This document shows, one piece after another, positions 42,151-54,418 of a stretch of 64,000 nt of DNA (position 1 is its first letter; every line of letters starts with the position of its first letter). The DNA comes from Marchantia polymorpha subsp. ruderalis (taxonomy: Eukaryota; Streptophyta; Marchantiopsida; Marchantiales; Marchantiaceae), in contig AP031357.1 in assembly GCA_037833965.1 (NCBI GenBank), positions 3,802,001 through 3,866,000 of the forward strand. Direction: 5' to 3'. A model generated the notes under the pieces. That model made no database searches, was not told where the DNA came from, and saw nothing but the letters and a program-made list of their open reading frames with translations. The position numbers and the translations under genes were made by a program.

Positions 42151-43159
42151 ATAAAAAGCCTATCACTCACAATGATGTGATTAATGCTTTATTGACTTAC
42201 AAGTTGCAAAACAAGTTGATGGCACTTGCTTTACCGGCTAATTCTTTGACAATAGCATTGTTTGTGATTTGTGAACTATCACAAGATCGAAAGAACAAAG
42301 GTGGTGGCAAGAAGTATGTATCCTAAACATAGATTCAAATCTAAATGTAAGTCTCAAGATAAAAAATCAATTACATGTTGAAATTGTGGCAAGAAAGTCA
42401 ACACAAAATGAGATTACAAATCTACGGCAAAGTCAAGTGCTCTGTCATCAACAAATGTGACTATTTCTAATCTTGATGAGAATTGTTCTATGGATTGTTT
42501 TACTTTATGATGGTATGATTGTGACTTCTGTGAATCACCAAGACTATTTGATGATTCTTGGATTCTTGATAGCTCATGTATCTATCAACAATTACATTTG
42601 AAAGTTCTTTAGTGTTTTTTTCTACATCAAGCAAATCAATTTTCATGAGGAATGATCAATCTTGTCAAATTGAATTGGATATGTTAACGCTCACATGTTT
42701 GATGGAGTCATACCTACTTTAACTCATGTTAGGCTAATATCTAATGTGCGGAAGAATTTGATCTCATTGGAAATTTTAGATAAAAAAAACTTGCTCTGAG
42801 TGCTAATGGAAGCTTACTTCAAGTAAAGAATTGTGAAATGATTTTTATCCTAGATCACAAAAATCATATCACACATATGAATCTATGTATTTATGTTTGA
42901 AGATTCTATCATTGGTATAGAGTTGCATGCTAGTGTATAACGGGATGAGATGATTAACTTGTGACATTCATGTTTAGAACACATTGATTTCTGAAAAACA
43001 GGTGCTTTCCAATATAAGGAGAACTGATGTTGACTTTTGTATTAGCATTGTATCATGGACAAGCAGAAGAGAAAGCTGTTTGGTGTTCAAATTCATAGTT
43101 CAAAAGTATTTTTTGAATATATACATAGTGATGTGTGGAGATCTTTGCCGTTTGCCTCA
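42151..43159 (+). pseudogene. Degenerate Ty1/copia gag to integrase N-terminus
   Basis: Readable pieces in order: a gag end (THNDVINALLTYKLQNK), a CCHC knuckle remnant (TC-NCGKK with stops), a protease-like SWILDS, the GAG-pre-integrase block (VRLISNVRKNLISLEILDKK) and the integrase start (IHSDVWRSLPFASCG). Several stops and frameshifts interrupt it. It is cut at CCTCA by the 43160-51540 insertion and continues at 51541. Confidence 0.85.
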
Positions 43160-44740
43160 TGTGGTAACACACTTTTTGTTTTTTTGCAGAATTTAAACAA
43201 TTTTAGAAAACTAGTACCGAAGCAGTGTTTGTAGTTAGAAAAGGGTACGTTAAATAGAGTGGATTGAGGAGATCGTCACGAGGTCACGAAGAATCGCGTA
43301 GTCGGATGTACCAACGCCAATGTCTTCGGCGCCTTCGGCAAAAGCTCCTTTTCTGAGGTGTCTCTACTCACGCGCTTCCAGCGTTTAAGGAAGCTACGCT
43401 TCCGGCGCAGACACCTCAGGAGGAGGTTTTGCTAAAGACGTCAGAAGAAGGGCCCGGACCTCTGAAGTCTTCCGACCATGAGTGCGCCTTCGGCGATGCG
43501 CCGCTAGCGCGGAAAGGGAAACCTTCATAACGAGCGGAATACACGGTAGATCCAGTTGGTTGAAGTTGCATTAGAAAGAGCTCGGGACGCTCGGAGACGA
43601 GCCCAAGAGCGTCGGAGATGGATCAGGGACGAAGAAGTTATGAGCGTCGGAAAACTCGTAGCCGGACGTGCGCCGTTCGCGCTAGGATTCACAGCCGGAA
43701 AGGACTCCCGTACGCCCTCGGCGATGCGCCTTCGGCGGAATCACGCGCTCATGGGAGGAAATCAACTCGAAGTCAGAAGCGCCTTTGGCGGCTGCGCAAC
43801 GGAAGAAACGCGCCGGCCGGATGTACGCCTCCGACGTGACGCTGATGGCCGGATGCGCTGGCATGATTTGCGCTGGCGGGATATGCGCCGTCAGCAATGG
43901 ACGAGGCATAAAGGACAAAATAAGCGGTACGAATACGCGCCGGCGTAATTCGCGCCGACTGGATGTGCGCCTCCAGCAAGGCGCCGATGGATAAGGAACA
44001 CGCCAGCGGCGACACGCCTCCGGTGATGGACGGGTTAGGGAAAGACAACATAGCCGACGTATACCCTGCGGCGGACTCGAGTCCGGAAGACGGCGGCGGC
44101 GGGAGAATTCAACATTCACGCATGCGAATGCGCGCAGTGCGGAGACGTGAATTCGCGCATGCAAAGGGCGAACCGTTAGGCCGTATAGCCGGCTGCGTAC
44201 GCTGTAACCAGTAAGAACGTTGGACGTTCTTGAATTCGGAGAAGAAAAGACTGCTCTCCAGTCTCATTCTCTCATTCTTGATTCTGCGAGTTCCAGCTTC
44301 CAAGATTACGCGCAAGGGCGGAGAGACCTGCAGTGAGAGGAGAGAGTGCGGAGACGAGTTGCGCAAGGATCTTGACAGACCTTGGAGAGAATTGCGAGTA
44401 GCGAACTTGAGCGTGAGCGAAGAGAGAGTGAGCAGTCAGTGCTTGAGCGGCCGACGCGCAGTGGCGATTGTGAGAGGGCGAGCGAAAGGGAGAACGTTTG
44501 TGTGTGCAGGAAACGCAATGTCGAAGGTTCCCCAGCTGCTAGTGTCTCCCCTCAGGGTGCCGCAAATCGGTCTACGCGCATTTCAAGATGTGCTGCTGGG
44601 GCTGAAGCTCAATTTCCTTCTATGGGGGTGGAACTGGACATGTCCGGAGATGGTGCGCGAGTATCTGCAGGAGAGACACAAGCCCTCACGCGGATTCCGT
44701 CCACATCCAGAAAGATGGGACATTTGTGACTGGGCGCAGG
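43160..44740 (+). repeat. Outer LTR-B, upstream part
   Basis: Leader with CCGAAGGC-type repeats and the N-terminal part of the LTR-B ORF. It matches the reverse complement of 48048-49628 nearly throughout. It ends at GCAGG, where TGTAATAACC of the inner LTR begins. Confidence 0.88.
44230..44740 (+). pseudogene. LTR-B-encoded ORF, N-terminal fragment (outer LTR)
   Basis: The frame opens at 44230; the conserved start is probably the ATG at 44518 (in CAGGAAACGCAATG). It carries VPQIGLRAF, FLLWGWN and RPHPERWDICDWAQV and is cut by the inner LTR. The C-terminal end of the same LTR is at ~50351-50581; the middle is deleted. Confidence 0.85.
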
Positions 44741-47700
44741 TGTAATAACCCACCAAAGGCTAAAACTGCAGTATGGTGGTAAAAAGATCGAACCCACAGG
44801 GACAGAGGCAACACACAGAGTAAAAGTGTCACGTTTAACAGACTTTTGTAGAGTTTGAATTCTAGGCGACTGTCACTCCCAGAAATACTGCAGTGCTCGA
44901 CTCGGAGGCTCGACTCGGAGGAGGATCTCGACTCGGAGGATGCTCGGAGGATGCACGGTACAGCGTGGTCACTCAACACACACACACACACACACCTGAA
45001 ACTGGCAAAAGCACAACTCGGAGGTCGGTCAGGACCTCCGCTTCGGATTTCAGGAGGAAAGTGTCTCAAAAGTTCACTCAGAGGTTCTGCAGGTAGTGAC
45101 TCCCACTCCGGCTTTTACTGCCCTTCCGCCAGGAACTAGCGTAGGGTACCCGGACTGGACTTCCCACTTCGGAACGAAGCCTCTTCATACGCCGTGGACG
45201 TCACCCTCGACTCTCACACCAAACGCAGGGAGTGCAGACCCGACTGAGAACTTAACTGAGACACGATCCAGTAACACACACACAACCTGAATTGCAAACC
45301 AAGGTTTACACGAAGTAATAAAACTTCACTTTGGCATTCAGGGGAAACTTCCCGTAGGAGTACAATCAGGATATGTCACTCGAAGGAGTAAGGGGGAACT
45401 GTTCAAGTCTCTAACTCGCAGCCGGCTCTGAGCATCAGAAATCACCCGCAGGTGCAGATCCGCACTACTCAAGTCTCTAACCGGGTGCTAGCTCTGAACA
45501 TTCAGCTGAAGGCCTTCAACTACAACATACGGTAACTTCGCTATGCTGCAGTTTCTCTACGTGGTGCCAGGACCAAATGCACAAACACGCCAAGAAAGTG
45601 AGTTCCTGATCTGCACTTCCGAAACTGGAAGAGTCCCAAGGCAAAACGCCTTGATCTACTTTATACCCTCAAAGGTCCTAACTAACACTACGCTATGCTA
45701 TCTACTCCTCGCAACATCTGCGCGAAACCAAACTATACTACTGCACTCGGCGGATCCGGTGCTGCGCCTCCTGCGCGCCGAACTGCTCCGCTCGCTGTCT
45801 CTACCTTGCCAGTCTTCCGACCGGCTGCGCAACCCCAGGCGTCGGAGGGCTGCAGTGACTTCCGACTCTAAGTGCGCCATAGTGTCGCGCGCACCCGACA
45901 AGAAGGTTTCTAATTTCCTCGCTACTCGCCGCCGACTCCGACTGTCACCCTCCGTCAATGCCGCCGCCCGAAGCTCGAACTCCCTGAGTGTGATCCTCTC
46001 TTGAGCTGCCACCTCCCAATGGGCGTATCCTTTTAGGCAGTGAGTCACCCGCGTCGCCAACTCTTCTCGCGCCCTGCAGCTGCTTTCTACCTCCGCCAGC
46101 TGCATTTCTGCTTCCGCACGCTGCGCCCTCAAATCCGAGCACTCGGATTGCAAGTTGCGCAACAACTCCTCATCCTCCTTGCGGGCTCTTTGACTTTCTT
46201 CCAAGGCGCGCGTCTGGCGCGCAAGCTCTGCTGCTAGGATGCGGTTTTGTCTCCGCTCTTCCTGCATTTCTGACTCGATCTTTGCCCGTATTAGCTCGGC
46301 CTCCGCCTGGCTTTTCGTCGCCGCATCCTCCCTCTGCTGCTGCAAGGCTTGGTATAGCTTCTGTGTGACCGCCAGGTGTTGTCGGAGGGCGGTGTTCCTT
46401 TCCACATATACTTGGCACCTAGAGGCCCAAGTGGCCATCTTGCTCCTCGTCCTTCGCTTGATAGTCTCCACATAAGACTGCGGTTTTCCAGTACCCGAGT
46501 ACTTGGATGTCTTGCGATCCAGATATCGTAGGAGAGGGACTATCTGCTCGCACAACACCCCTGTTGGCGTTTTCTGCACAGAATCCGCTTCCTGCTCTTC
46601 CGAGCTCGTCTCATCCTCAGTTTCGAGACTTTCAGTCGCCACTGAATCCCTTGGCGACTCCCTGGAACTGTGGCGCGCAGCAGCTTCCGCTGCGACTGCC
46701 ACTCCACTGCCTGCTAAAATATCCAGGGCAGTGGGGGATCCCACTGCTTGAGCCCCTGTTGCGGCTCGATCTTCGGTTTCCGAAGGGGTCGACGCCGCAG
46801 TGACTTCTGTCACCCTTGCACCGCCCGCTTCTGCTGCCTGCCCTTCCGGCACAATCTGCGCGGAAGGTGTCTTCGCTGAAGGTGCGTCTGCCGAAGGCGG
46901 CCGCACACTGGTCGCCGGCCCTGTCCGTCTCGTAGTCGGCGAATCCGGCCGACTCTCTGTTGACCGACTCGCAGTCGGCCAACCAGCAGTTGTCCGACTG
47001 GGAGTCGGATACACCCTGCGCGTCTTCACTCCACTTGGCCTGCTTGCTGGTGGCGTTTTCCCAGAAGTGCCTTCCGCCGAAGACGACTTTCTGAGGGTTG
47101 TTGGCTCGTCAGCCAAACTCTCTTCTGCTTCTGGCCGGCTGTCCGGTTCAACGCGCCGCTCAGTTGGCCTTCCTTCCGCTTATCGACCTTCAGTCGCCCG
47201 ACTCGTAGTCGGCCGACTGTTAGTCCGTCCATCTCCTTCCGAAGGCATTGGTGCCTTCTGCGCAGAGGTATTTGTCGACTTCCCTAGAATCTGCGCGATT
47301 ATCTCCTCCTGCGTGGGATTCCGCCGGACCGGAGCACGCCCGGTCTCCTCAGTACTAGTTGGCATTTTGCGTGCCCTCTGTTTTGGTCGACTGTGAGGCT
47401 CGTGGGTGGGCCGACCACGAGTCGGCGCAGCTGGCACTTCCGGCTGCCTGTCCTCAGGTCTCTCATCCCACTTCCGCTTTTGCGGAATGCGCTCACTTCG
47501 ACGTTCTTCTGCTGCTCTTGCTGGGGCCGGAGCCGGAGGCGGACTGGCAGGTTCCTCGTCCAGATCCGTGTCTACTTCGGCCTCCCGTGAGTATCTACCT
47601 GGATAGCTCCGTGTCAGCAGCGGAAACCGTGTCCGCTCTGAATTTGTCAAACATCCCATCGCCCGATAAAACACAATCAAGTAAGGCGAAAGATGATTGA

Positions 47701-49628
47701 GGGTTCCTCCTTTCTCTTCTTGCGCATGTTGGCGCGTCACCTTCCACAGGAGTCGTGCCCAATGCACTGGAGCTCCTGACAACACTAGCTCCACAAATTC
47801 TACCTGCCAACCATGCATGTAAGTGGTCTTGGTCGGCTGCAATATCTGCAGCAATGCAGTCGCGACATTTCTCCGCAATCGATCTTTGTAATCCCGTGTC
47901 CGGAAACCGTTCTTGGGATGCCTGGCAACTTTGAAGAGCTCATTGTAGGAGATTTCTTCCTCCTGGGACACCTTCACGCTATCGGCCTCGAAGAGGAGAT
48001 CCCCTTCCTCGCCGGCACACCTGCCCAACACCTGCGCCCAGTCACAAATGTCCCATCTTTCTGGATGTGGACGGAATCCGCGTGAGGGCTTGTGTCTCTC
48101 CTGCATATACTCGCGCACCATCTCCGGACATGTCCAGTTCCACCCCCACAGGAGGAAATCGAGCTTCAGCCCCAGCAGCACATCTTGAAATGCGCGTAGA
48201 CCGATCTGCGGCACCCTGAGGGGAGACACTCGCAGCTGGGGAACCTTCGACATTGCGTTTCCTGCACACACAAACGTTCTTCCTTTCGCTCGCCCTCTCA
48301 CAATCGCCACTGCGCGTCGGCCGCTCAAGCACTGACTGCTCACTCTCTCTTCGCTCATGCTCAAGTTCGCTACTCGCAATTCTCTCCCAGGTCTGTCAAG
48401 ATCCTTGCGCAACTCGTCTCCGCACTCTCTCCTCTCACTGCAGGTCTCTCCGCGCTTGCGCGTAATCTTGGAAGCTAGAACTCGCAAAATCAAGAATGAG
48501 AGAATGAGACTGGAGAGCAGTCTTTTCTTCTCCGAATTCAAGAACGTCCAACGTTCTTACTGGTTACAACGTACGCAGCCGGCTATACGGCCTAACGGTT
48601 CGCCCTTTGCATGCGCGAATTCACGTCTCCGCACTGCGCGCATTCGCATGCGTGAATGTTGAATTCTCCCGCCGCCGCCGTCTTCCGGACTCGAGTCCGC
48701 CGCAGGGTATACGTCGGCTATGTTGTCTTTCCCTAACCCGTCCATCACCGGGGGCGTGTCGCCGCTGGCGTGTTCCTTATCCGTCGGCGCCTTTCTGGAG
48801 GCGCACATCCAGTCGGCGCGAATTACGCCGGCGCGTATTCGTACCGCTTATTTTGTCCTTTATGCCTCGTCCATTGCTGACGGCGCATATCCCGCCGGCG
48901 CAAATCATGCCAACGCAAATCATGCCAGCGCAGCCGGCCATCAGGGCCACGTCGGAGGCGTACATCCGACCGGCGCTTTCCTTCCATGAGCAGCCGCCAA
49001 AGGCGCTTCCGACTCTGAGTTGGTTTCCTCCCATGAGCGCGCGATTCCGCCGAAGGCGCATCGCCGAAGGCGTACGGGAGTCCTTTCCGGCTGTGAACCC
49101 TAGCGCGAACGGCGCATGTCCGGCTACGAGTTTTCCAACGCTCATAACTTCTTTGTCCTTGATCCATCTCCGACGCTCTTGGGCTCGTTAGAACAAGCGT
49201 CCCGAGCTCTTTCTAATGCAACTTCAACCATTTGGATCTACCGTGTATTCCGATCGTTATGAAGGTTTTCCCTTCCCGCGCTAGCGGCGCATCGCCGAAG
49301 GCGCACTCATGGTCGGAAGCCTTCAGAGGTCCGGGCCCTTCTTCTGACGTCTTTAGCAAAACCTCCTCCTGAGGTGTCTGCGCCGGAAGCGTAGCTTCCT
49401 TAAACGCTGGAAGCGCGTGAGTAGAGACACCTCAGAAAAGGAGCTTTTGCCGAAGGCACCGAAGACATTGGCGTTGGTACATCCGGCTACGCGATTCTTC
49501 GTGACCTCGTGACGATCTCATCAATCCACTCTATTTAACGTACCCTTTTCTAACTACAAACACTGCTTCGGTACTAGTTTTCTAAAATTGTTTAAATTCT
49601 GCAAAAAAACAAAAAGTGTGTTACCACA
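44741..49628 (-). repeat. Inner LTR-B, 4888 bp, complete (a 3' LTR)
   Basis: Minus strand from TGTGGTAACACAC (49628, next to the PPT) to TTATTACA (44741). It contains a GC-rich leader, the LTR-B ORF (48541-45698), a TATA box (about 45668-45659) with the CAAGGC...GCCTTG hairpin and the R/U5. The overall layout matches LTR-A although much of the sequence has diverged. Confidence 0.9.
45698..48541 (-). pseudogene. LTR-B-encoded protein, ~948 codons with one in-frame stop
   Basis: One continuous frame broken only by TAA at 47182-47180; the downstream 472-codon part stays in frame. The conserved start is probably the ATG at 48253 (CAGGAAACGCAATG). The N-terminal domain is clearly homologous to the LTR-A ORF: VPQIGLRAF, LDFLLWGWN, FRPHPERWDICDWAQV, KNGFRTRDYKDRLRR, EKGGTLNHLSPYLIVFYR. 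The middle is Pro/Arg/Ser/Thr-rich and differs. The C-terminal coiled-coil region is again similar (CLKGYAHWEVAAQERITLREFELRAA, RRLGLRSRSEDWQGR). The single stop may be a recent mutation. Function unknown. Confidence 0.75.
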
Positions 49629-49646
49629 TGCCCCCCTCCTCAATTG
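49629..49646 (-). promoter_or_regulatory. Polypurine tract of the inner LTR-B element
   Basis: The minus strand has AATTGAGGAGGGGGGCA directly before the LTR start at 49628. It is identical to the tract at 6640-6656, as are the neighbouring ~17 bp. Confidence 0.85.
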
Positions 49647-49665
49647 TGAGCGCCCACGCGAACAT

Positions 49666-50346
49666 TTACACGTGGTATTTCTTCAGACGCCACCCGTTCA
49701 CGCGGGTGCCTAGCCATTCTCCTGTCAGTTCTGCGAGTTGGATTGAGCTATTGGGGAAAACTTCGATCACCTTGTAAGGTCCCATCCATCTCAAGTGTAG
49801 CTTGCCTGGAAATCTAGCATGTCTGCTATCGTAGAGCAGAGCCAAGTCGCCCTTCTCAAGTAGGACTGGTTTGAGTCTTCGATCGTACTTCTCCTTCCGC
49901 CTGAGCTGTAGTTGCTTTGTTCGATCTTCGGCCTCTTGACGTCTTTCCTCCAGTGCCATTACTTCTTGCAGTCGATATGCCTGACTTTCTTCCGCATCCA
50001 GCCTTCTCTGATCTAAGGTCCTCTTGGTGGGTATCTCGAATTCGATGGGTAAGATTGGATGCTGCCCATAAACTAGAAAGTAAGGTGTTTGCCTGGTGGT
50101 GACTTTTTCAGCCGTGCGGTATGCCCATAAGGCGGCCGGTAGCTTGGTGTCCCAGTCGTGAGCATGATTCACAGTCACCTTGAGGAGTATCTTACAGAGC
50201 AATCCATTGGACTTCTCTGTCAGACCATTCGCCTTGGGGTTGTATGGAGTAGTCTTACGATGCTTAATCTGGAAGTGCCGAGTCAAACTTTCTATCACCT
50301 GATTCAGAAAGTGCGTCCCCCTGTCACTGACTATTTCTAGTGGGCT
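49666..50346 (-). pseudogene. pol: Integrase C-terminal part of a truncated LTR-B element
   Basis: Begins at SPLEIVSDRGTHFLNQ (the second catalytic Asp) and continues through NPKANGLTEKSNG (catalytic Glu), PYFLVYGQHP and the GPY/F module (RWMGPYKVIEVFP), ending KKYHV and a stop. Here the DSRHAR codon that is TGA in the 6.8-kb copy is AGA. The 5' part of pol and all of gag are lost at the junction near 50347. The extra frame beyond 50347 is the opposite strand of LTR-B. Confidence 0.88.
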
Positions 50347-50350
50347 ATTT

Positions 50351-51540
50351 CGAGTAGCGAGGAAATTAGAAACCTTCTTGTCGGGTGCGCGCGACACTAT
50401 GGCGCACTTAGAGTCGGAAGTCACTGCAGCCCTCCGACGCTTGGGGTTGCGCAGCCGGTCGGAAGACTGGCAAGGTAGAGACAGCGAGCGGAGCAGTCCG
50501 GCGCGCAGGAGGCGCAGCACCGGATCCGCCGAGTGCAGTAGTATAGTTTGGTTTCGCGCAGGTGTTGCGAGTAGTAGATAGCATAGCGTAGTGTTAGTTA
50601 GGACCTTTGAGGGTATAAAGTAGATCAAGGCGTTTTGCCTTGGGACTCTTCCAGTTTCGGAAGTGCAGATCAGGAACTCACTTTCTTGGCATGTTTGTGC
50701 ATTTTGGTCCTGGCACCACGTAGAGAAGCTGCAGCATAGCGAAGTTACCGTATGTTGTAGTTGAAGGCCTTCGGCTGAATGTTCAGAGCTAGTACCCGGT
50801 TAGAGACTTGAGTAGTGCGGATCTGCACCTGCGGGTGATTTCTGATGCTCAGAGCCGGCTGCGAGTTAGAGACTTGAACAGTTCCCCCTTACTCCTTCGA
50901 GTGACATATCCTGATTGTACTCCTACGGGAAGTTTCCCCTGAATGCCAAAGTGAAGTTTTATTACTTCGTGTAAGCCTTGGTTTGCAATTCAGGTTGTGT
51001 GTGTGTTACTGGATCGTGTCTCAGTTAAAGTTCTCAGTCGGGTCTGCACTCCCTGCGTTTGGTGTGAGAGTCGAGGGTGACGTCCACGGCGTATGAAGAG
51101 GCTTCGTTCCGAAGTGGGAAGTCCAGTCCGGGTACCCTACGCTAGTTCCTGGCGAAAGGGCAGTAAAAGCCGGAGTGGGAGTCACTACCTGCAGAACCTC
51201 TGAGTGAACTTTTGAGACCCTTTCCTCCTGAAATCCGAAGCGGAGGTCCTGACCGACCTCCGAGTTGTGCTTTTGCCAATTTCAGGTGTGTGTGTGTGTG
51301 TGTGTTGAGTGACCACGCTGTACCGTGCATCCTCCGAGCATCCTCCGAGTCGAGATCCTCCTCCGAGTCGAGCCTCCGAGTCGAGCACTGCAGTATTTCT
51401 GGGAGTGACAGTCGCCTAGAATTCAAACTCTACAAAAGTCTGTTAAACGTGACACTTTTACTCTGTGTGTTGCCTCTGTCCCTGTGGGTTCGATCTTTTT
51501 ACCACCATACTGCAGTTTTAGCCTTTGGTGGGTTATTACA
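50351..51540 (+). repeat. Outer LTR-B, downstream part
   Basis: It resumes the outer LTR at 'cgagtagcgaggaaattaga', includes the last ~75 codons of the LTR-B ORF (to TAG at 50581), TATAAAG at 50614-50620, the hairpin at 50626-50642 and the R/U5 through TTATTACA. Confidence 0.88.
50614..50642 (+). promoter_or_regulatory. LTR-B core promoter: TATA box plus hairpin
   Basis: TATAAAGTAG followed by CAAGGC-GTTTT-GCCTTG. Compared with LTR-A (CCAGGC...GCCTGG), the second stem base pair changes from C-G to A-T on both arms, which keeps the pairing. Confidence 0.7.
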
Positions 51541-54418
51541 CCTCAATTTCTAGAAAATGATACTTTGTATCTTTTATAAATCATTATTTAAATTTTATAG
51601 GGATCTACTCTCTCACGGAAAAATCTGAGGTCTTTGAGTAAGTACTTATCCAAGTAGTTTGGAAGGTATTTTCAAAAGGAAAAGATTACTTGACATTTCA
51701 CCACATTTTATACTTCAAACCAAAATGGCGTTGCTCAACGACTCAATAGGACAGTGTTGAAAAAAATTGCAGAGTATGTTGTGTGAATCGGGTTTACCAC
51801 ATGAATGTAGGGCTTATATCATCAATATTGTTGTCTATATGGTAAATCATTCTTCTTCAAGTGCAATTGATTTCTTAACCCTGTTTGAATCAAGCGGACG
51901 GCCAATTCTATTAGGTTAAGAATCTTTGATTGCGATTCATATTCTTTCATGTCAAAGAAAAATAGATTCAAACTAGAAACTACATCTCAGAAATGTCATT
52001 TTCTTGGATATACTATTTGGATGATTGAAAGGTTAAAGGTTATGAAATCTTGTAACTTATAAGCTTATTGTTAATACATCTGTTTCCATCAATGCATTAA
52101 TAGCATTGAAAGAGAGAAATAATGCTTATATTTTTGCTACTAACATGGATGAATATTTCCTTCTTGACACCTTTGAGGGGAGATTGATCATTATATTTTA
52201 AATGACATGCCACAAGTATAAACTCCTATATGAGAGGACGTATTACTCTAAGCATCAAGAAGTTGAGATGCAATCAATCATTGGTAGAACTTTGAATATA
52301 GTTTCAAGATATATTTGAACATTTTCTAGTAAATGTTTCAACTTTATTTTGACTTTAGTAGCCATCAAGCTCAAGTTGATCTTTATTGTTTCAAGAAGGT
52401 TTCAACTTGATATTGATTACTCCTATACTCATTGCTCCTCTAGTCAAGATCAAGTTGAAAAATTTACTAGAAGATGTTCAAATATATCTAATAGAGCTTC
52501 CAAAAGATATGAAACGTGGATCAAATATTCTTTGCATCAAGATAGTGATATTGTTGAGGAGCAGAGCATGATGATGCTATGATCTTAGAAGAGTCGAACC
52601 TTATTTGTACAATGAAGCTCAAAGTTATGAAGCTAAATTTGAGTGGAATATTGTCATGGAGAAAGAGATACAATCACTTGAAGACAATGAGTCTTAACAA
52701 CTAGTGGAATGTCTTAAAGGTTATAGATTGTCAACTAGAAATAAGTGTACAAGCTGGAAGATCATACCAAAAAATAAAAAAATATCAAAAAGCAAGATTA
52801 ATGGCCAAGGGATATACACAAGAAAAAGATGTGGACTACAATGAAGTGTTTTCTCTAGAAGCTAAGCTTTTTACAACTGAATTGATTTATAACATGTAAC
52901 AATTTATGATTTTTTTATTTTTGATTTGATCTTGTATTAAATAAAATGCATGTTTTTATTACTTTTCTCTATGAAGCATTGAAGTAGATAATCTACATGA
53001 AACAACCTTTGTTAAGAAGTAGAAGAACATGTGGATATGTAAATGGTTATGATAAATGTTAAATAGATCAAGCCTATGGAAACCAAAGGGTTAAAAGGTT
53101 GAAAAACACAATACAAACAACCAACACCAACCTTTTATGTTAACAACTTAAATCCTTGTATGGATCGAAACAATATCCTTGACAATTGTATAAGCAATTT
53201 GATCAATTTATCAAAACACTTGGATTTTCATGAAGCATCTACAACCCATGTGTTTGCATAAAACGCGTTAGTGATTTCATCTTTGGCAACATTATCTAAT
53301 TCTAAATGTAGCTAATATCCTTATTCTTGCTAAAAATCAATTTGATATGCTCGATTGAGTAATGAGTTTTTGATGAAAATTTTTGGCAAGACTAGGAGTA
53401 CATTTGGCATGAATATCAAGAGAGATATCAAGCCAATGAAGCTTTGGTTGAATTAAACCATATACACTTAGTGAGTGTTTGCAAGATTCAACATGAACGG
53501 TTCATTGTCAGCTCATTTCAAACTTTTTAATGCTAAATGTTCTACTACCGATGGTTATAAAGGAATTATGTCTAAAATTGCTTGTGATTTAACACTAAGA
53601 ACCCTTATGTACTTGATGACTTGTACTAGAGCAGATATCAATCTCATTTATAGATGTTATAAGTAGATTTATGTCCAATTCAGATAAGATCCATTGGGAG
53701 TCAGTTAAATGAAGTCTTAGATATCTAAAAGGTACTAAGTATGTTGGTTCAAGATTTAATGGTAGTTTAAACAATGTCAAATTCTTCATAGGCTATATAC
53801 ATGCTGATTAAGGTCAGGATATAGAGCAAAAAAAGTCTAAAAAACGATATGTCTTCATTTTCAAAGGTGGATGCATTTGTTGGGAATCTATCACAAAATG
53901 CAATTCCCAGTCAACTACAAAAGCAAAATATGTAACAGCAACAGAAACTTCAAAGGAGACAATTTGGTTAAACAAGCTTATCACGGATATGAGATTAAAC
54001 AAGGTATTGCTAATCTTCATTGTGATAGTCAAAGTGTCTTTTTTCTTGCAATTAATCAATTTATAAATAGTAGTATGAAGACATTGACATCCGAAACCAT
54101 TTTTTTAAACAAGTAGTGAGCTTGTCAAGATTATCGGTTAACTCAATCCTTTGGATGCTTTTATCAAAATGATACATTTGAAAATTTTCAGAATCAATGC
54201 GTTAAGTTTATAATTTCAAACACTTATGTGGCATAAGTAGTTGGAAGTAATTTACTTTTTGTATATGTTTATTCTATCTTTTATAGTTTACAACTTAGTT
54301 TTAGTTAATCTTGGTTTACAGAGTATCTATGTTTGATATTTATTTATAGTATTTTCCACATGTAGAATATATGGTGAGTGAAGATATGAAACCCCAAAAT
54401 ATGAGTCAAGGGGGGAAT
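51541..54418 (+). pseudogene. Degenerate Ty1/copia integrase, RT and RNase H
   Basis: Continues the copia element of 42151-43159 after the CCTCA duplication. Visible pieces: integrase (HF-TT and NGVAQRLNRTV-type block, CESGLPHE, SSSAIDFLT), the start of RT (WNIVMEKEIQSLEDN), a gap where most of RT is missing, then the RT end and RNase H (MSKIACDL-LRTLMYL-TCTRADINL, LRYLKGTKYVGSRF, AKYVTATETSKETIWLNKL, CDSQSVFFLA-like). Stops and frameshifts are frequent. A PPT (AAGGGGGGAAT) lies at 54408-54418. Confidence 0.88.

Larger units (their letters stand above)
43160..51540 (+). mobile_element. Composite insertion: split LTR-B enclosing a second, reversed, truncated LTR-B element
   Basis: Outer ends are TGTGGTAACAC (43160) and TTATTACA (51540), flanked by CCTCA on both sides (43155-43159, 51541-51545). 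The outer LTR-B (plus) is present as 43160-44740 and ~50351-51540. Between them lies, in minus orientation, a full LTR-B (44741-49628), the PPT and ~0.7 kb of integrase, ending at a junction near 50347-50350. About 2.1 kb of the outer LTR's middle and most of the inner element are missing, so a deletion followed the second insertion. Confidence 0.88.

Noticed and set aside
50347-50628. N-terminal ~95 residues of the 320-codon integrase frame as a fusion domain
   Set aside because: This is the antisense of the LTR-B end, joined by the deletion junction; the same frame occurs opposite LTR-B at 45543-45900.
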